A stretch of DNA of 64,000 bases from Clarireedia homoeocarpa (Eukaryota; Ascomycota; Leotiomycetes; Helotiales; Rutstroemiaceae). The DNA is taken from NCBI GenBank assembly GCA_001465935.1, contig LNKV01000034.1:186001-250000 (forward strand), in the 5' to 3' direction. The notes beneath the pieces are model-generated. The model did not search any database. It saw only the letters and a list, made by a program, of their open reading frames with translations, and had not been told where the DNA came from. Position 1 is the stretch's first letter. Every line of letters starts with the position of its first letter. Positions 9,977 through 20,438 of this stretch are shown in pieces. The translations under genes and the position numbers were made by a program.

Positions 9977-11284
9977 ATGTCGACTGCTGTGGAGCAAAAT
10001 GCTCCTTCACAGATCGTATCAATCACACCCCTCCTCAGACGATTGTGGCCCTCACCTGGAGAGAATCATGTCTCGGCTTCGGAAATTGCGTTTGCAATCT
10101 CACATATTTTCACGGACTCATTATCGCCAGTTCAAACAGGTGCATTGCTTACATGTTTACATTTCACCGGATGGGACCGGAAAGCAGATGTTCTTGCCAA
10201 ATGTGCAGAATCCATGAGAAAGGCCGCATTGCCAATTGATTTGGAAGCTTTGAACAAAGTTGTCAAGGCTGTTGGACGGCCGGAAGGAGGGTACAAGGGA
10301 GGATTGGTGAGAAGTCATCTAAGGGAACATCCCAGGAAAATATTCTGATTTTGCTTCTAGTGTGATATCGTTGGTACTGGAGGTGATTCACATCACACAT
10401 TCAACATTTCGACCACATCATCAATTCTAGCTTCATCTCTTTTGCTCTTAAGTAAGCATGGAAACAGAGCCTCCACCTCCAAGTCAGGATCAGCAGATCT
10501 TCTTACTTCTACACTACCAACTGCCCCAACTCTCACAGCAATCACTCCGGACACTATTGCCCAGGTCTACCAGAAAAGCAATTATGCTTTCCTTTTTGCA
10601 CCTGTCTTTCATCCTGGTATGAAATACGTGGCTCCTATCCGAAAAGATCTTGGCTGGAGAACAATCTTCAACTTACTTGGACCATTGACCAATCCGGTAG
10701 AAGGATGTATTGAAGCTCGTCTTCTTGGAGTTGCCCGGCGAGACATTGGACCTGTTTTTGCTGATGCCCTGAAGATAAGCGGTGCTAGAAAAGCCATGGT
10801 AGTCTGTGGAGAAGAAGACCTAGACGAAATCAGCTGTGCAGGTCGAACATTCTGCTGGAGACTGGTGGATCGATCTACACACGACGGAGACTCAGCAACT
10901 CCTCGTGATGTTGATATTGAGAGTTTTACACTGTGTGCTGCAGACTTTGGACTTTCTGCACATAAACTTGAAGATGTCTCGCCTGGCAAAGAACCACAGG
11001 AGAATGCCACAATTTTGATGAACTTACTACAGAACAAACTAGCAGAAGACGATCCAATTCTAGAGTTCGTTCTTATGAATACCGCTGCGTTATTTGTTGT
11101 ATCGGGAATTTGTGAGGCAGATACAAGCGATATGGGTCATGGTGACGATGGAAAAGTCATTACGGAGAGAGGGCCAGGAGGAGGTAGATGGAAAGAGGGT
11201 GTTCGAAGAGCCAGATGGGCAATCAAGAGTGGTGAAGCTTGGAGACAATGGAGGCAATTTGTGGATATTAGCAATAGTCTCTGA
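9977..11284 (+). CDS. TRP4: Anthranilate phosphoribosyltransferase
   Basis: Second step of tryptophan synthesis: transfers phosphoribose from PRPP to anthranilate. Exons 9977-10306 and 10361-11284 (54-nt intron, GTGAGA to TTCTAG, both sides in phase 0), 417 aa. The intron sits directly before the PRPP-binding loop: exon 2 opens with CDIVGTGGDSHHTFNIST, followed by KHGNRASTSKSGSADLL, both diagnostic for TrpD. The family's helical N-terminal domain is at residues 1-75. The segment HPGMKYVAPIRKDLGWRT, also typical, lies in the middle. Length fits fungal Trp4 (about 380-430). It shares a short divergent promoter with MRPL11. In fungi such genes usually respond to general amino-acid control, but I did not identify a convincing Gcn4/CPC1 site. 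Confidence 0.95.
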
Positions 11285-12036
11285 AGGAGGCCCTTAGACG
11301 CCTAATCCAACCGTAATTCCAAGATTTTGGGATGTGTTTCAAAATTCTACTGAACTGAGGATACGATATACTTATTCTTGTTTCGGGGGATAACGGTATT
11401 TGTTACGAGACACCCAGGACATGATTGGTCATGTGTGTCAAGTTTCCAACCATTGAAATGTCAAGGCCCCATTCTCGCCAACCCTGTGCACCGCGGGCTC
11501 TGACGGCAACTCAATCTCAGAATGTCCGAACTCGGCCTTGTCTCAAAGCTTGCTGCACCGAGGAAAATTGCTGAATACAGCATGAAGCTACCGGCCAACA
11601 TCGACTAGACCCAAGGAAGTCATATTCTCCCCCAATCGCTGGAGCAATCCGCGCGGGGGGTGTATTCTTCCCGCAAAGCTGGTCCACCCCCACCATGGTT
11701 CAATCGCGGGCCGAAGAGTCATTTTGCCTCGATTCGCAGGTGAAGATTCATGTGACTACTCAATCTGCCCTTTGCCGCTTCTGCCGTTATATACAAAGTA
11801 ACTTACTCATCTTGAGAGCAGCTCTGAGACGTATGTGCCCGTTCTCCAAACAAATTGGTTCAGTATCTCCCGTTTTCGAGTCTGTCACCAAAGATTTCTC
11901 GCTACCATCCCCTCGCAAACCCGCCGCGGGGCACTATCAGCGACCCCACCATAGAACTACCATAGACATTCATTTTAACCCATTTCAACCCATCACAATC
12001 CCACGTCTTCTCTCCAATTCATACACAACCAGCGCA
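11285..12036. other. Intergenic between TRP4 and the dehydrogenase
   Basis: No separate gene. An ATG at 11695 opens a frame continuous with the downstream dehydrogenase start at 12037 (114 extra codons without a stop). I treat this as 5' UTR with fortuitous openness, but see the finding on a possible N-terminal extension. Confidence 0.6.
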
Positions 12037-13346
12037 ATGAGCAAACCACAAATTCTTCTCCTGGGCGAAATTGACCAGTAAGTATCTGTCATTTCTAACC
12101 TTTCCTTCTCTTTTGTGTCTCCTTCGTTCAGCTGCTAATCACCATATCGCATTGCAGCGCCAAGAAAGAATGGAGCGAACTATCGTCTATCGGAGAATTG
12201 ATCGAACCCAAAGCTCGCTCGCGTCAAGAATTCATCGAGGAGTGCAAAAGTGGCGCATTCGATAAAGTATTGGCCGCATACAGAACTTTCGCGAGTGTAG
12301 CTATCACGGGATTGTTCGACGAGGAGTTGATTTCAGTACTGCCGAAGAGCTTGAAGTACATCGCACACAATGGTACGGAATCTGAAGCAAAGCCATTGGG
12401 GGAGGTCGAATGCGGCTTGAGGATAGCTGAAAGAAGAAGCAATGCTAATTTTTCCGTGCGATTTCAGGAGCTGGGTACGATCAGATCGACGTCAGTGCAT
12501 GTACCGCACGCGACATCCGGGTCTCAAATGTGCCAACTGCGGTGAATGATGCCACTGCCGATACGAATATGTTCCTTATCTTGGGAGCTTTAAGAGGATT
12601 CAACACATGTTAGTTTTTCTTCCCACATCTTGTCAAAACCCAATTGCTCGAACCTTGACTCATACAAACGCAGCGATGATTGCCCTCCGAAACGGTCACT
12701 GGAGAGGATCTCCCTCACCACCCCTTGGCCACGACCCCCAAGGAAAGGTCCTCGGCATCTTAGGTATGGGCGGTATCGGACGAAACCTCATGAAAAAAGC
12801 GTCTGCTTTCGGAATGACCTGCCAATATCATAACCGCACCAAACTTTCAGAAGAGTTGAGTGGAGGTGCCAAGTACGTTAGTTTCGACGAACTACTGGCC
12901 ACCAGTGATGTTCTCTCCTTGAATCTCCCCCTCAACGTATGTCTCTGCTCACCCTTAACACTCACCATCTACTCATCTGAGATGAATGACTAACACCCCC
13001 AACCCAGAAAAACACCCGCCACATAATCTCCACCGAAGAATTCAAGAAAATGAAAAAGGGCGTCGTAATCGTAAACACCGCGCGCGGCGCCGTAATGGAC
13101 GAAGACGCCCTCGTCAAAGCCCTTGAAGCCGGCCAAGTGTGGTCATGCGGTCTCGACGTATACGAAGAAGAACCCAAGGTGCATGCAGGCTTGATCGCAA
13201 ACCCGCATGTGATGCTGGTGCCGCACATGGGCACATGGACAGTCGAGACGCAGACCAAGATGGAAATCTGGTGTATCGATAATGTGCGAAGTGCGGTTGA
13301 GAAGGGCAAGCTGGTGAGTCCGGTGGGGGAACAGAAGGATATGTAG
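12037..13346 (+). CDS. D-isomer-specific 2-hydroxyacid dehydrogenase (glyoxylate/hydroxypyruvate reductase type)
   Basis: NAD(P)H-dependent reductase of 2-keto acids such as glyoxylate, in the family of yeast Gor1. Five exons splice to 332 aa: 12037-12077, 12158-12372, 12468-12608, 12674-12936, 13008-13346. The Rossmann motif GILGMGGIGRNL lies in the middle. The catalytic set is complete: Arg in VNTARGAVMD, Glu in YEEEP and His in VPHMGT. The N-terminal half has AHNGAGYDQIDV, the usual substrate-side segment. Introns are 64-95 nt. The ATG at 12037 gives an N terminus (MSKPQILLLGE) that aligns with family members. An in-frame ATG at 11695 would add 114 residues and is less likely. The precise substrate (glyoxylate, hydroxypyruvate or other) cannot be decided. 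Confidence 0.9.
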
Positions 13347-14107
13347 ATATGCTGGGATAGAGAAATTTATTTAGAAAGGGTTGGAACATAGTATGACAAA
13401 GGAGAGAAAGCTATCCATGATAGTATTGGGAGTTTGAATCTCCAGCTTGTACAGACTGCTTTTTTTTTTGTTATTGCCCGATGGATGGATGGATGGCCTT
13501 TTGGATTGACCTGTCTTGTAGACCAATAGTGACCCTTCCCAGCTTAGCTGGCTTTTTAATGATCAGATATCAGTTGTTTGTTTGAATTCCTTCATGTAAA
13601 ATTCACTCTACCCACAACCTCCTCCAAATGAATGATGAGAAGATAACCTATCTTATTTCCGAGAATTTAACTGCTCACTAATGAGGGGTAATCGTAATAA
13701 TTCGTTTCATATTCACCACAGCAAGCAACGTAAATACCAACCAACCCTTGGCGTCCAGCCTACTCCAACCACAACCACAACCACAATCAAAACCAAACCC
13801 ACGCAAAAGCGAAAGAAAAAAAAAAAAAAGAAAAAGAAAAAAAGCGCAATCTCCCCCCCGTTCCCCTCCCCCAGAGCGAGCTGCGTCTGCGACAGACGAA
13901 GCAGAGGATCCAGTCATCACATAACTGCCACCACATCTAGGAACAAAAACCAACCAACCAACCAGGCAGACCGCCAAAAAAAAAGGGGGGCAATTTATCC
14001 GCAGAGAAAAAAAAGGCATCAATCATACACTACAAGCTACAACCTACAGAGCACATCATATCCCCCCCCCCCCCCTTCCCCCTAACACCAGCTAACCCCA
14101 CTCCTAG
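13347..14107. other. Intergenic / 5' region of the coiled-coil gene
   Basis: Low-complexity DNA: poly-T at 13461, A-rich tracts near 13815-13840 and a C homopolymer near 14061. A good splice acceptor ends it: GCTAAC branch site near 14090 and CTCCTAG at 14101-14107. Confidence 0.7.
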
Positions 14108-14649
14108 ACACTTCCGCCAACCTCGAGAAAGAAGTATCCACCCTAAGCAAAGCCCTCCAATTCTCCAAAGCCGACGCAGAAGACAACTGGAAGCTCGTCC
14201 TCCACGCCGCCGGAATTCTCGAAGACCTCAAAGAAAAAACTCACGCCTACCGGTACCAGCACGAAAAAGACACCCTCGCGTGGCACAGCAGCTACCGGGA
14301 GCAGCTCGCGGCCGAGCGCAAAGAGAACCTCGAGCTACGGTGCCACATCGCAGATATGCAAGCGCACGCAGCGAAGGCAAACGAGTATCTGAATCAGATG
14401 CGCCGATACGCTAGCGAGCATCGCATCATCAATGAGCTGGAGACACAAGTCCAGCGGTATAAAGGGGAAAGGAATTTCTGGAAACGCATGGCGTGTCCGG
14501 GGCTGGTGGGCGATCCGAGTGAGTGGAGTGAAGGGGAGGAGGATACCACGGGGGATATCCCTGAGGAGCAGAAGAGGAGGCTGGCGGGGTTGATTGCGAA
14601 GAGAGAGGAGATGGGGCATATTTTGGCTTCGGCGCCGGGGGAATCGTAG
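14108..14649 (+). CDS. Coiled-coil protein of unknown function, first exon unresolved
   Basis: An open frame from a strong acceptor (branch GCTAAC, then CTCCTAG ending at 14107) to TAG at 14647-14649. It encodes about 180 residues, mostly predicted coiled coil (starting SANLEKEVSTLSKAL, then many E, K, L and A in heptads, with W and H residues), followed by an acidic stretch (EWSEGEEDTTGDIPEEQ). The exon begins in phase 1, so an upstream exon is required. A possible one is 13681-13729 (ATG, then donor GTAAAT at 13730), which joins in frame across a 378-nt intron; a shorter version ends at 13687. Neither is certain. The first internal ATG is at 14356. I do not recognise the family. Confidence 0.55.
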
Positions 14650-15305
14650 GTTGGTTGGAGCCTCATATTTATGTTGGTTTTGGCGGTGTATGGTTGGTTA
14701 TTAGGGTTTATGGGAGATTTCACGAGCGCAAAGGAATACGTTTCTGAAGCAGGAAAAAGGAGAGCTCCAGAGGGCTGGGCGAGGCGAGAGGTCAGGTTCA
14801 CGATGATGGTCATGTTCATGTTACTCACGAATGAGTAGATATTGTTATAGATGGCTGAGTTAATGGTCAAAGACGAAGAGGTGGCTGGCAGCGGGAATCT
14901 TTTTCTACATTTGTATTTGCAGTAGGGCGTATATGGCGCAAAGGCATGGCATAGCATGGATAATACCCGCAAAATCTAGCAAAATCAAATATATTTTAAA
15001 TTTTCGATGAAATTAATGTATACTCGTATCTAGTAGAAGTACAGGTCTTGACATCTCATGCCACGACACGGTGGCTCTAGCCACCAGCAAGGGTTTCGGA
15101 TCATGGGGGTCTGGTGGGGGATGGGGAGTTTTAGTTTGGCACTGGCCTTTCCCTGGGCAGGTTCTAAGTGATCCATTTTGGGGGCTGTGGTAATGATACT
15201 CAATGAGTTCTCTCTCTCATCAGTATAGCTGTAGGGTATATCTATAATCTGTCATTACTCACGGGGTCCTCACTACACACTTGTCTCTAACTTCCCTCCA
15301 CCTAA
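14650..15305. other. Intergenic, nothing recognised
   Basis: Space between the ends of two convergent genes. No gene, RNA or notable repeat seen. Confidence 0.6.
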
Positions 15306-16096
15306 CTAACTAACCCCCAAAGCCCTCAACTTCCCCCCCTCATCCTCCACAAACTCATCCTCCATCTCTCTCTCACCCTCTCCCTCTTCCTCAGCCCCTC
15401 GCACCCCCACCAACCCCCTCTCAACCCTCAACAACAACATCCGCATCCTCTCCAACTCCCTCTCCACCTCCCCACCCCTCGTCACCAGATTCTCCTGCAC
15501 ACACCCGCTCGCCTCCTCCAACGGCCTCAGTAACTTCTCCGCTGCCCGACACTGCTCCAATCTCTCCTTCACCGCATTCCGTCGCTCATTCAGCGCTACT
15601 AGTTTTTGTTGCAAAACCGTGTACCGCGCGGCTTGCGCGGGGGCTTTGGTTTCCGCTTCTTCGCTCCATGACAATGGGAGACTTTCGATATTAGATGCTA
15701 GCCCTGTTTATACAAATTCTATTAGCTCTGCTGAGAACAACCGATCCCCCAAAATGTGGGTATATGTTCGCACGCACTGTAATCCGCGCCCTTCTCGCTC
15801 CATTCCTCGCCATTTACAATGACGTCCCGCTCCCCCGCCGCCCAGTACAAGCGATCAATTTGCTCCGCCACATGACGCTGCGCCTGCGGAGGATAGCTGA
15901 GCTTGTTGTGCTGCTTAAGGGTGTTGTTGAGCTTGAATAATGCGTCGTCGATGGCACGTTGGCGCAGAGTATTCTCCTCTTCGGAAATCGACGTGTGCCA
16001 GTCGTGCGATGGCTGGATTGGTTGGGATAGGGCTAGGATTTGTGCGCGGAGAAAGGTGGATTTGAGATCAATTACCGTGGGTGAGTCGGATGCCAT
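15306..16096 (-). CDS. Probable Fta4/Sim4-complex kinetochore protein
   Basis: Two exons on the minus strand, 16096-15778 and 15703-15306, joined across a 74-nt intron (GTGCGTG donor, AACAG acceptor) to give 238 aa. The N-terminal block has the pattern I associate with the fungal Fta4 family (inner kinetochore, CENP-U-like COMA/Sim4 subunit): a start of the form SPTVIDLKSTFLRAQ, then DDALFKLNNTLKQHNKLSY and PPQAQRHVAEQIDRLYW. The second half is a charged helical region with coiled-coil character ending in an acidic tail. If correct, it acts at centromeres in chromosome segregation. The assignment rests on remembered family patterns and should be tested by profile search. The gene model itself is solid: both junctions keep frame and the ATG is unambiguous. 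Confidence 0.6.
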
Positions 16097-17204
16097 GGTA
16101 GGAGTTGTAGAGTAGAATTGATTGGATTGTTAGGGAGACGCGTTGTGAGTGAAGACGCGTTCGTGTGTGTGTCACGTGAAATGGAGGGGTATTCGAGAAA
16201 GTTGGCTCAACGCCTCCCAAACGGCCCACACACGACCAGAATTGTGAAATGGATTATGTGTTTTGTCTTGATTCATAACCGGTATAAATAGAAGCAGTAA
16301 CAAGCGGTTCACTGCCTCGCGCATATCATCGATTGAAGCTGTTGGAAGAACTACATGATTGGCAACAGGCCGGTGGTTGGAATTCAGTTGGAGAAGAACT
16401 CAAACTCTTGAGTATCGTTCACTGGGCACCACTCTGCTGGGAACGCTTCAATCTTACCGATGTAGGCTCACTCTAAGGCCGTTCTGTCAAAAACACACAT
16501 GGGTCCATCTGGAACGCTCCGGATGTTACATCAACACTACGCTGTAGGCTCCCTGACTTTTTACTTTTCCTGGCTCGTACTTGAGAGTGTTTCGATGTCG
16601 ACAGACAAAATGTATATGCCGTGCGTACATCCTGCGAGTGCAAGTGCATAGACAGGAAGCTTTGCAGTAAGGCACTAATAGCTCAATGACTGTTGAAGTT
16701 TTCGGTTGTTGGATTGTTGGTTTCTACAATCTGGGTAATTTCCGAGGCGGACCGACTCCGTTACAACTGTTGCGCTGCTCATGTGCTGCGCGAATACAAC
16801 GTTGAACGTGGGACACTTGCCATTTGAATACCAGCTGCAGTAAAATATCGACTGTTATTGGAGAAAATATACGGGTGTTCGTACTACGACATGGTATCTA
16901 TCATTCTTTAATGCGGCGCAGATGTCCTCGACAGGCGTTAAAGTTGCCGCCGCCATCATCCCAGTATGCGTCCATAATATTGACTGATATGCATGCATGT
17001 ATCATTCACACAACGTCTAGGACTCATATGGCAAGGCAAGGTAGCATCATGCGTTTGAGGATTTAGTTTAGAAAATGCCAATATGAACAATGAGAAATTG
17101 GTGACGGTGAGATTGTTCTCTACCTCCAAGACGTTTTCCAAGATTCACAACTATCCGCTACTGGAGACTTTTACGGCGCGTTGACGGAGGCACTTCTTCA
17201 AGCC
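16097..17204. other. Intergenic with TATA-like element, no gene
   Basis: A TATAAATA element lies near 16283 on the plus strand, followed by an open stretch of about 50 codons (about 16320-16470) without recognisable similarity. It could be another remnant of the decayed locus to the right, but nothing supports a gene. Confidence 0.5.
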
Positions 17205-17985
17205 AACCGCGCAATGTCACCGGCGCTCTATGGGCGCTTGCCGTACTCTCGATTCTATCATCCGTCTTTCTATTCTCACTTGATAACAATTATGGCCGAT
17301 GTAAAACTCTCAACTGTCCACCAGTTCTCGTCGATCGATAAGTTAGTTTGGCTTCCAGTTGCTTTTCTTCTTGAGGCTTCTGGAACGAACCTCTTTTGGT
17401 AATAATCTCAGTTTCTTCAATCCCAATTCCTCCTTCTAGATCCTGTTCATGTCTGATTTGTTTAGTTCAGGGGTCAAATATACTGTCAGCTTGATGCCAA
17501 ATATTTTATATCATATGTATTATTCTCTTTGAAATTGGATCTGCTGTCTGTGGTGCAGCACCTAATATGGATGCTTTGATCGTGTATGGAGCAATTTGTG
17601 GACTTGGCGGTGCTGGTATGTATTTAGGAGTTATGGTACTGCTATCCACTACTACTTTGGAATATGAACAGCCAATCTACTTTGGTCTTTGCGGATTGGC
17701 TTGGGAGACGGCAACAATTCTAGGCTTAATCTTGGGAGAAACTTTAACAGTCAGTAGTGCTCATTGATTGGGCGCCTCAAGAATGTCAACTTCATTGGAA
17801 CATTGCTTATATGTGGCTGTTTCACAGCTGGAATAATGGCCGTATTCTTCGGAGGAACCGTCTACTCTTGGAGCAGTGGCAAAATCATCGGTCTCTTCGT
17901 GACAGCGGGAGTGCTTCTCTTGTTCTTCGCAGTTCAGCAGGTGTGGACTAATAGAGCAACTACAGAATCCACCGTTGGCTGATAT
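17205..17985 (+). pseudogene. Broken MFS multidrug/toxin efflux transporter
   Basis: Fragments in changing frames read in the order of a fungal 14-TM drug:H+ antiporter (TRI12/azole-resistance type). The frame near 17209 gives GALWALAVLSILSSVFLFSL; after a one-base loss near 17289 the next frame gives VHQFSSIDKLVWLPVAFLL; an intact intron 17400-17469 leads to WGQIYCQLDAKYF; a second frameshift near 17525 leads to ILFEIGSAVCGAAPNMDALI and CGLGGAGMYLGVM. Then about 40 family residues are missing before GRLKNVNFIGTLL and SSGKIIGLFVTAGVLLLF. It ends early at 17980-17982. At least two frameshifts, an internal deletion and loss of the C-terminal half make it non-functional. Intron sites survive, so decay postdates normal expression. 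Confidence 0.85.
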
Positions 17986-18341
17986 ATGAACTGTCGAGGT
18001 TCTTCCTCGTTTTATGGCCAAAATAACTTTTTTCGACCGGAAGCTTCAGAAGAAGGGAGATGTTAGATTTCCAAGCCATCACTTGCAAGGTTAGCAGAAT
18101 CGGGGCGGACATTACTACTGACTTCATTGAGATATCGACGTTACTTTTCTCGCCGCATTAATAAGATATATAATGATACAGCCAGACGCATATTATAAGC
18201 TCCATCTAATGCATGTGTGTGGCCCGATATGCACCATCCAGAACAACTCAACAAGGGTTCGTTCTCCGAGCCCTCGTCCGCATATATTACCCCGCCTCTC
18301 CCCTGTAAGGAGCTATGCAGACAAACACACTTCATTCCGTT
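17986..18341. other. Spacer between two pseudogenes
   Basis: About 350 bp with no gene; it may hold the remains of the MFS 3' half or the promoter of the methyltransferase, but I recognise neither. Confidence 0.5.
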
Positions 18342-19844
18342 ATGGTCCAACCATCGCTCATTGAATTGGCTGCGATGATTTCAGCCAATACTACCAAAAT
18401 TGCGAATTACTTTCACAGTCAGGACTTAAAGTCCCCTTCGTTTGACGTTGATGCACCTACCGGGCCATAGGTTCCTTCAGATGCTCCCGAGCTCGAAGCT
18501 TCTCGATATGAGCTCATTGATGCTACATTGATGCTCCATGATCTTATCCTTGGACCCAAGGAGTGCCTAATGAAGTATACCGTGAGTGCACACCTTGCAC
18601 AAAGACAGAGACGTTAACTTGCTTCTCACTAACTTTTTACAGCATGACTGACTCATAAGCATGCAAGCAATCAGTCGGTTTAGTACTGCTAACAGCATTC
18701 CGATTCATAAAGAGGTATCCTATGCCGACATCGCAAAGCATTGCAACGTCAACGAACTGGATATTCGGCGTATTCTTCCCCATGCTATGACTTTACGCCT
18801 GTTCAAAGAACGGAAAAAGGGCGTGGGTGCTAAAAAGCTGCATCCATGATGTTAGCAGAAGACCAGCAAATGGCAGATTGGGTTGCGACCAGCTCGGACG
18901 AGCTCTGGCAAGCCGCGTCTCAGACGGTTAATGCCATGGTGAAGCACCCAGGATCTCAAGAGCCAAACGAAACGTTATGGTTCTCTAAGCGTCTTGTGAC
19001 GGTAGTAGTGATGGAAGTTGCATTGAACCTGGACTAACAATATTACATAGGGATTCGCGCTCGCCAACCGGACCGACAAATCTGTTTTCGAAACCTTGTC
19101 TCAGAATCCGCCACGAGCAAGACGCTTTGGCAACGCCATGAAAGCCTGAGCAGAGGGAACCGGCTACGATCTTCAATATGCCGTTGACAACTACCCCTGG
19201 AAGGGAATTGGTAACGGTACTGTTGTTGATGTAACGTGATTCCCATCTCTCGACCCCCCGGCTGACCAATTTGACTAATTCCATCTACAGGTCGGTGGGT
19301 TCGCATGGCTTTGCCTGTATACGACTTGCAAAAGCATTTCCCAGCCTCAATTTACTTGTGCAAGACCTCCTACCAGTGGTTGCCGCTGGTTCTAAAACCA
19401 CACCCCCGCAAGTTACAGGCAAAATCCAGTTCATGGCCTACGACTTTACTTTTCAAAACAACAACAACAACAACAACCTCCTGTCCAGAATGCCGACATT
19501 TCTTTCTTCCGCTGGATCTTCCACAGCGGGTCTGATAAATACTGTATCCAGATCCTACGCAGCCATATCCCCGCACTCCCGAAAAGGTGCACGAATCGTA
19601 GTGAATGGTAATGCATGTACTGCCGGCGCCTGGATCTCTGCCGCGATGGCGGGAAGAGCGACTGCGATCAATGGATCCTGTCATGCTGGAGTTACAGAGC
19701 TCGAGGGTGAGAGAGTTGGAAGACTGGGCTAGGCTCTTCGAGGAAGCAGACTCACGATTTGTATTCAAAGGTGGTAAATAGTCTGCTGGGGCTAATCTCT
19801 GGATTTTGGAAGCCGTTTGGGAGGGAGATTCAACGACGGTGTAG
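18342..19844 (+). pseudogene. Broken SAM-dependent O-methyltransferase (secondary-metabolite type)
   Basis: The original ATG at 18342 opens a frame matching the N terminus of fungal COMT-type O-methyltransferases (ELIDATLMLHDLILGPKECL). Lesions: TAG at 18468, TGA at 18659, a frameshift near 18836, TGA at 19147, an expanded CAA run near 19460 followed by frame change, a further frame change near 19590 and TAG at 19779, before the natural end at 19842-19844. Recognisable parts remain in order: QAISRFSTANSIP, MLAEDQQMADWVATSSDELW, GSQEPNET, FGNAMK, AEGTGYDLQYAVDNYPWKGI, the SAM motif VDV/GGSHGFAC (split by an intron ending at 19291), LAKAFPSLN, GKIQFMAYDF, DKYCIQILR, DWARLFEEADSRFVFKGG and SAGANLWILEAVW. 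Three introns keep their splice sites. It lies in the same orientation as the neighbouring broken MFS gene. Confidence 0.88.
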
Positions 19845-20438
19845 TCTATATAGAGTTCCTTAAATACATGATGCAAAATTGGGCTAGGAAGATCTCCAAC
19901 CTTGATGCTTGCTTTATGGTTATAGCTGACGCAAGGTTGAAGCAACTGTATATATATGACCTCGAACTGACTATGGTTATGTATGGATAGGATTATCTTT
20001 TCAACACATGCCTGCGAATTGAAGGCTTCTGCGCACGCTTTAGAATATTGAATTATGGTTTCTTCATTAAGCATTCTGCTTTCTTCATTAAGCATTCTGC
20101 TTTCTTCATTAAGCATTCTGCATTCTTCCAATCTCCCCCTTCTTCATTAAGCATTCTGCATTCTTCAATCTCCCCCTTCTCCACACCCATTCCTATCTAT
20201 CGACACCCTTTATCATCTTCATCCAATCCTAATCTTCATATCCCATATCGTCGTTCCCATCTCCCCTCATACCTCGCTCCATAAAATATCAACACTCCAA
20301 AAAAGCAAAAAGGTATAATGCAGTGAATGCCACATGAGGCAACTCAACGGAACGCAACAGAACGCAACGCTAAAATATAATGATATACATAACATCTCCA
20401 CTTCAGCAGAAACCCCATTAATTTTACTCCTCCACACC
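19845..20438. other. Intergenic with 21-bp tandem repeat
   Basis: No gene. Contains the repeat at 20059-20175 and lies beyond the 3' end of the LIM gene on the opposite strand. Confidence 0.7.
20059..20175. repeat. 21-bp minisatellite TTTCTTCATTAAGCATTCTGC
   Basis: Three perfect head-to-tail 21-bp copies followed by two degenerate copies separated by a CTCCCCC-containing insert. Downstream of the LIM gene's stop codon. Confidence 0.9.

Noticed and set aside
13681..14085. Lysine-rich 134-codon open frame
   Set aside because: Arises from A-rich and C-rich homopolymer DNA; only its first 49 nt might be an exon of the coiled-coil gene.
19370..20131. 253-codon minus-strand frame starting with ESRMLNE-type repeats
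   Set aside because: Made from the 21-bp satellite and the antisense of the O-methyltransferase pseudogene; no family match.
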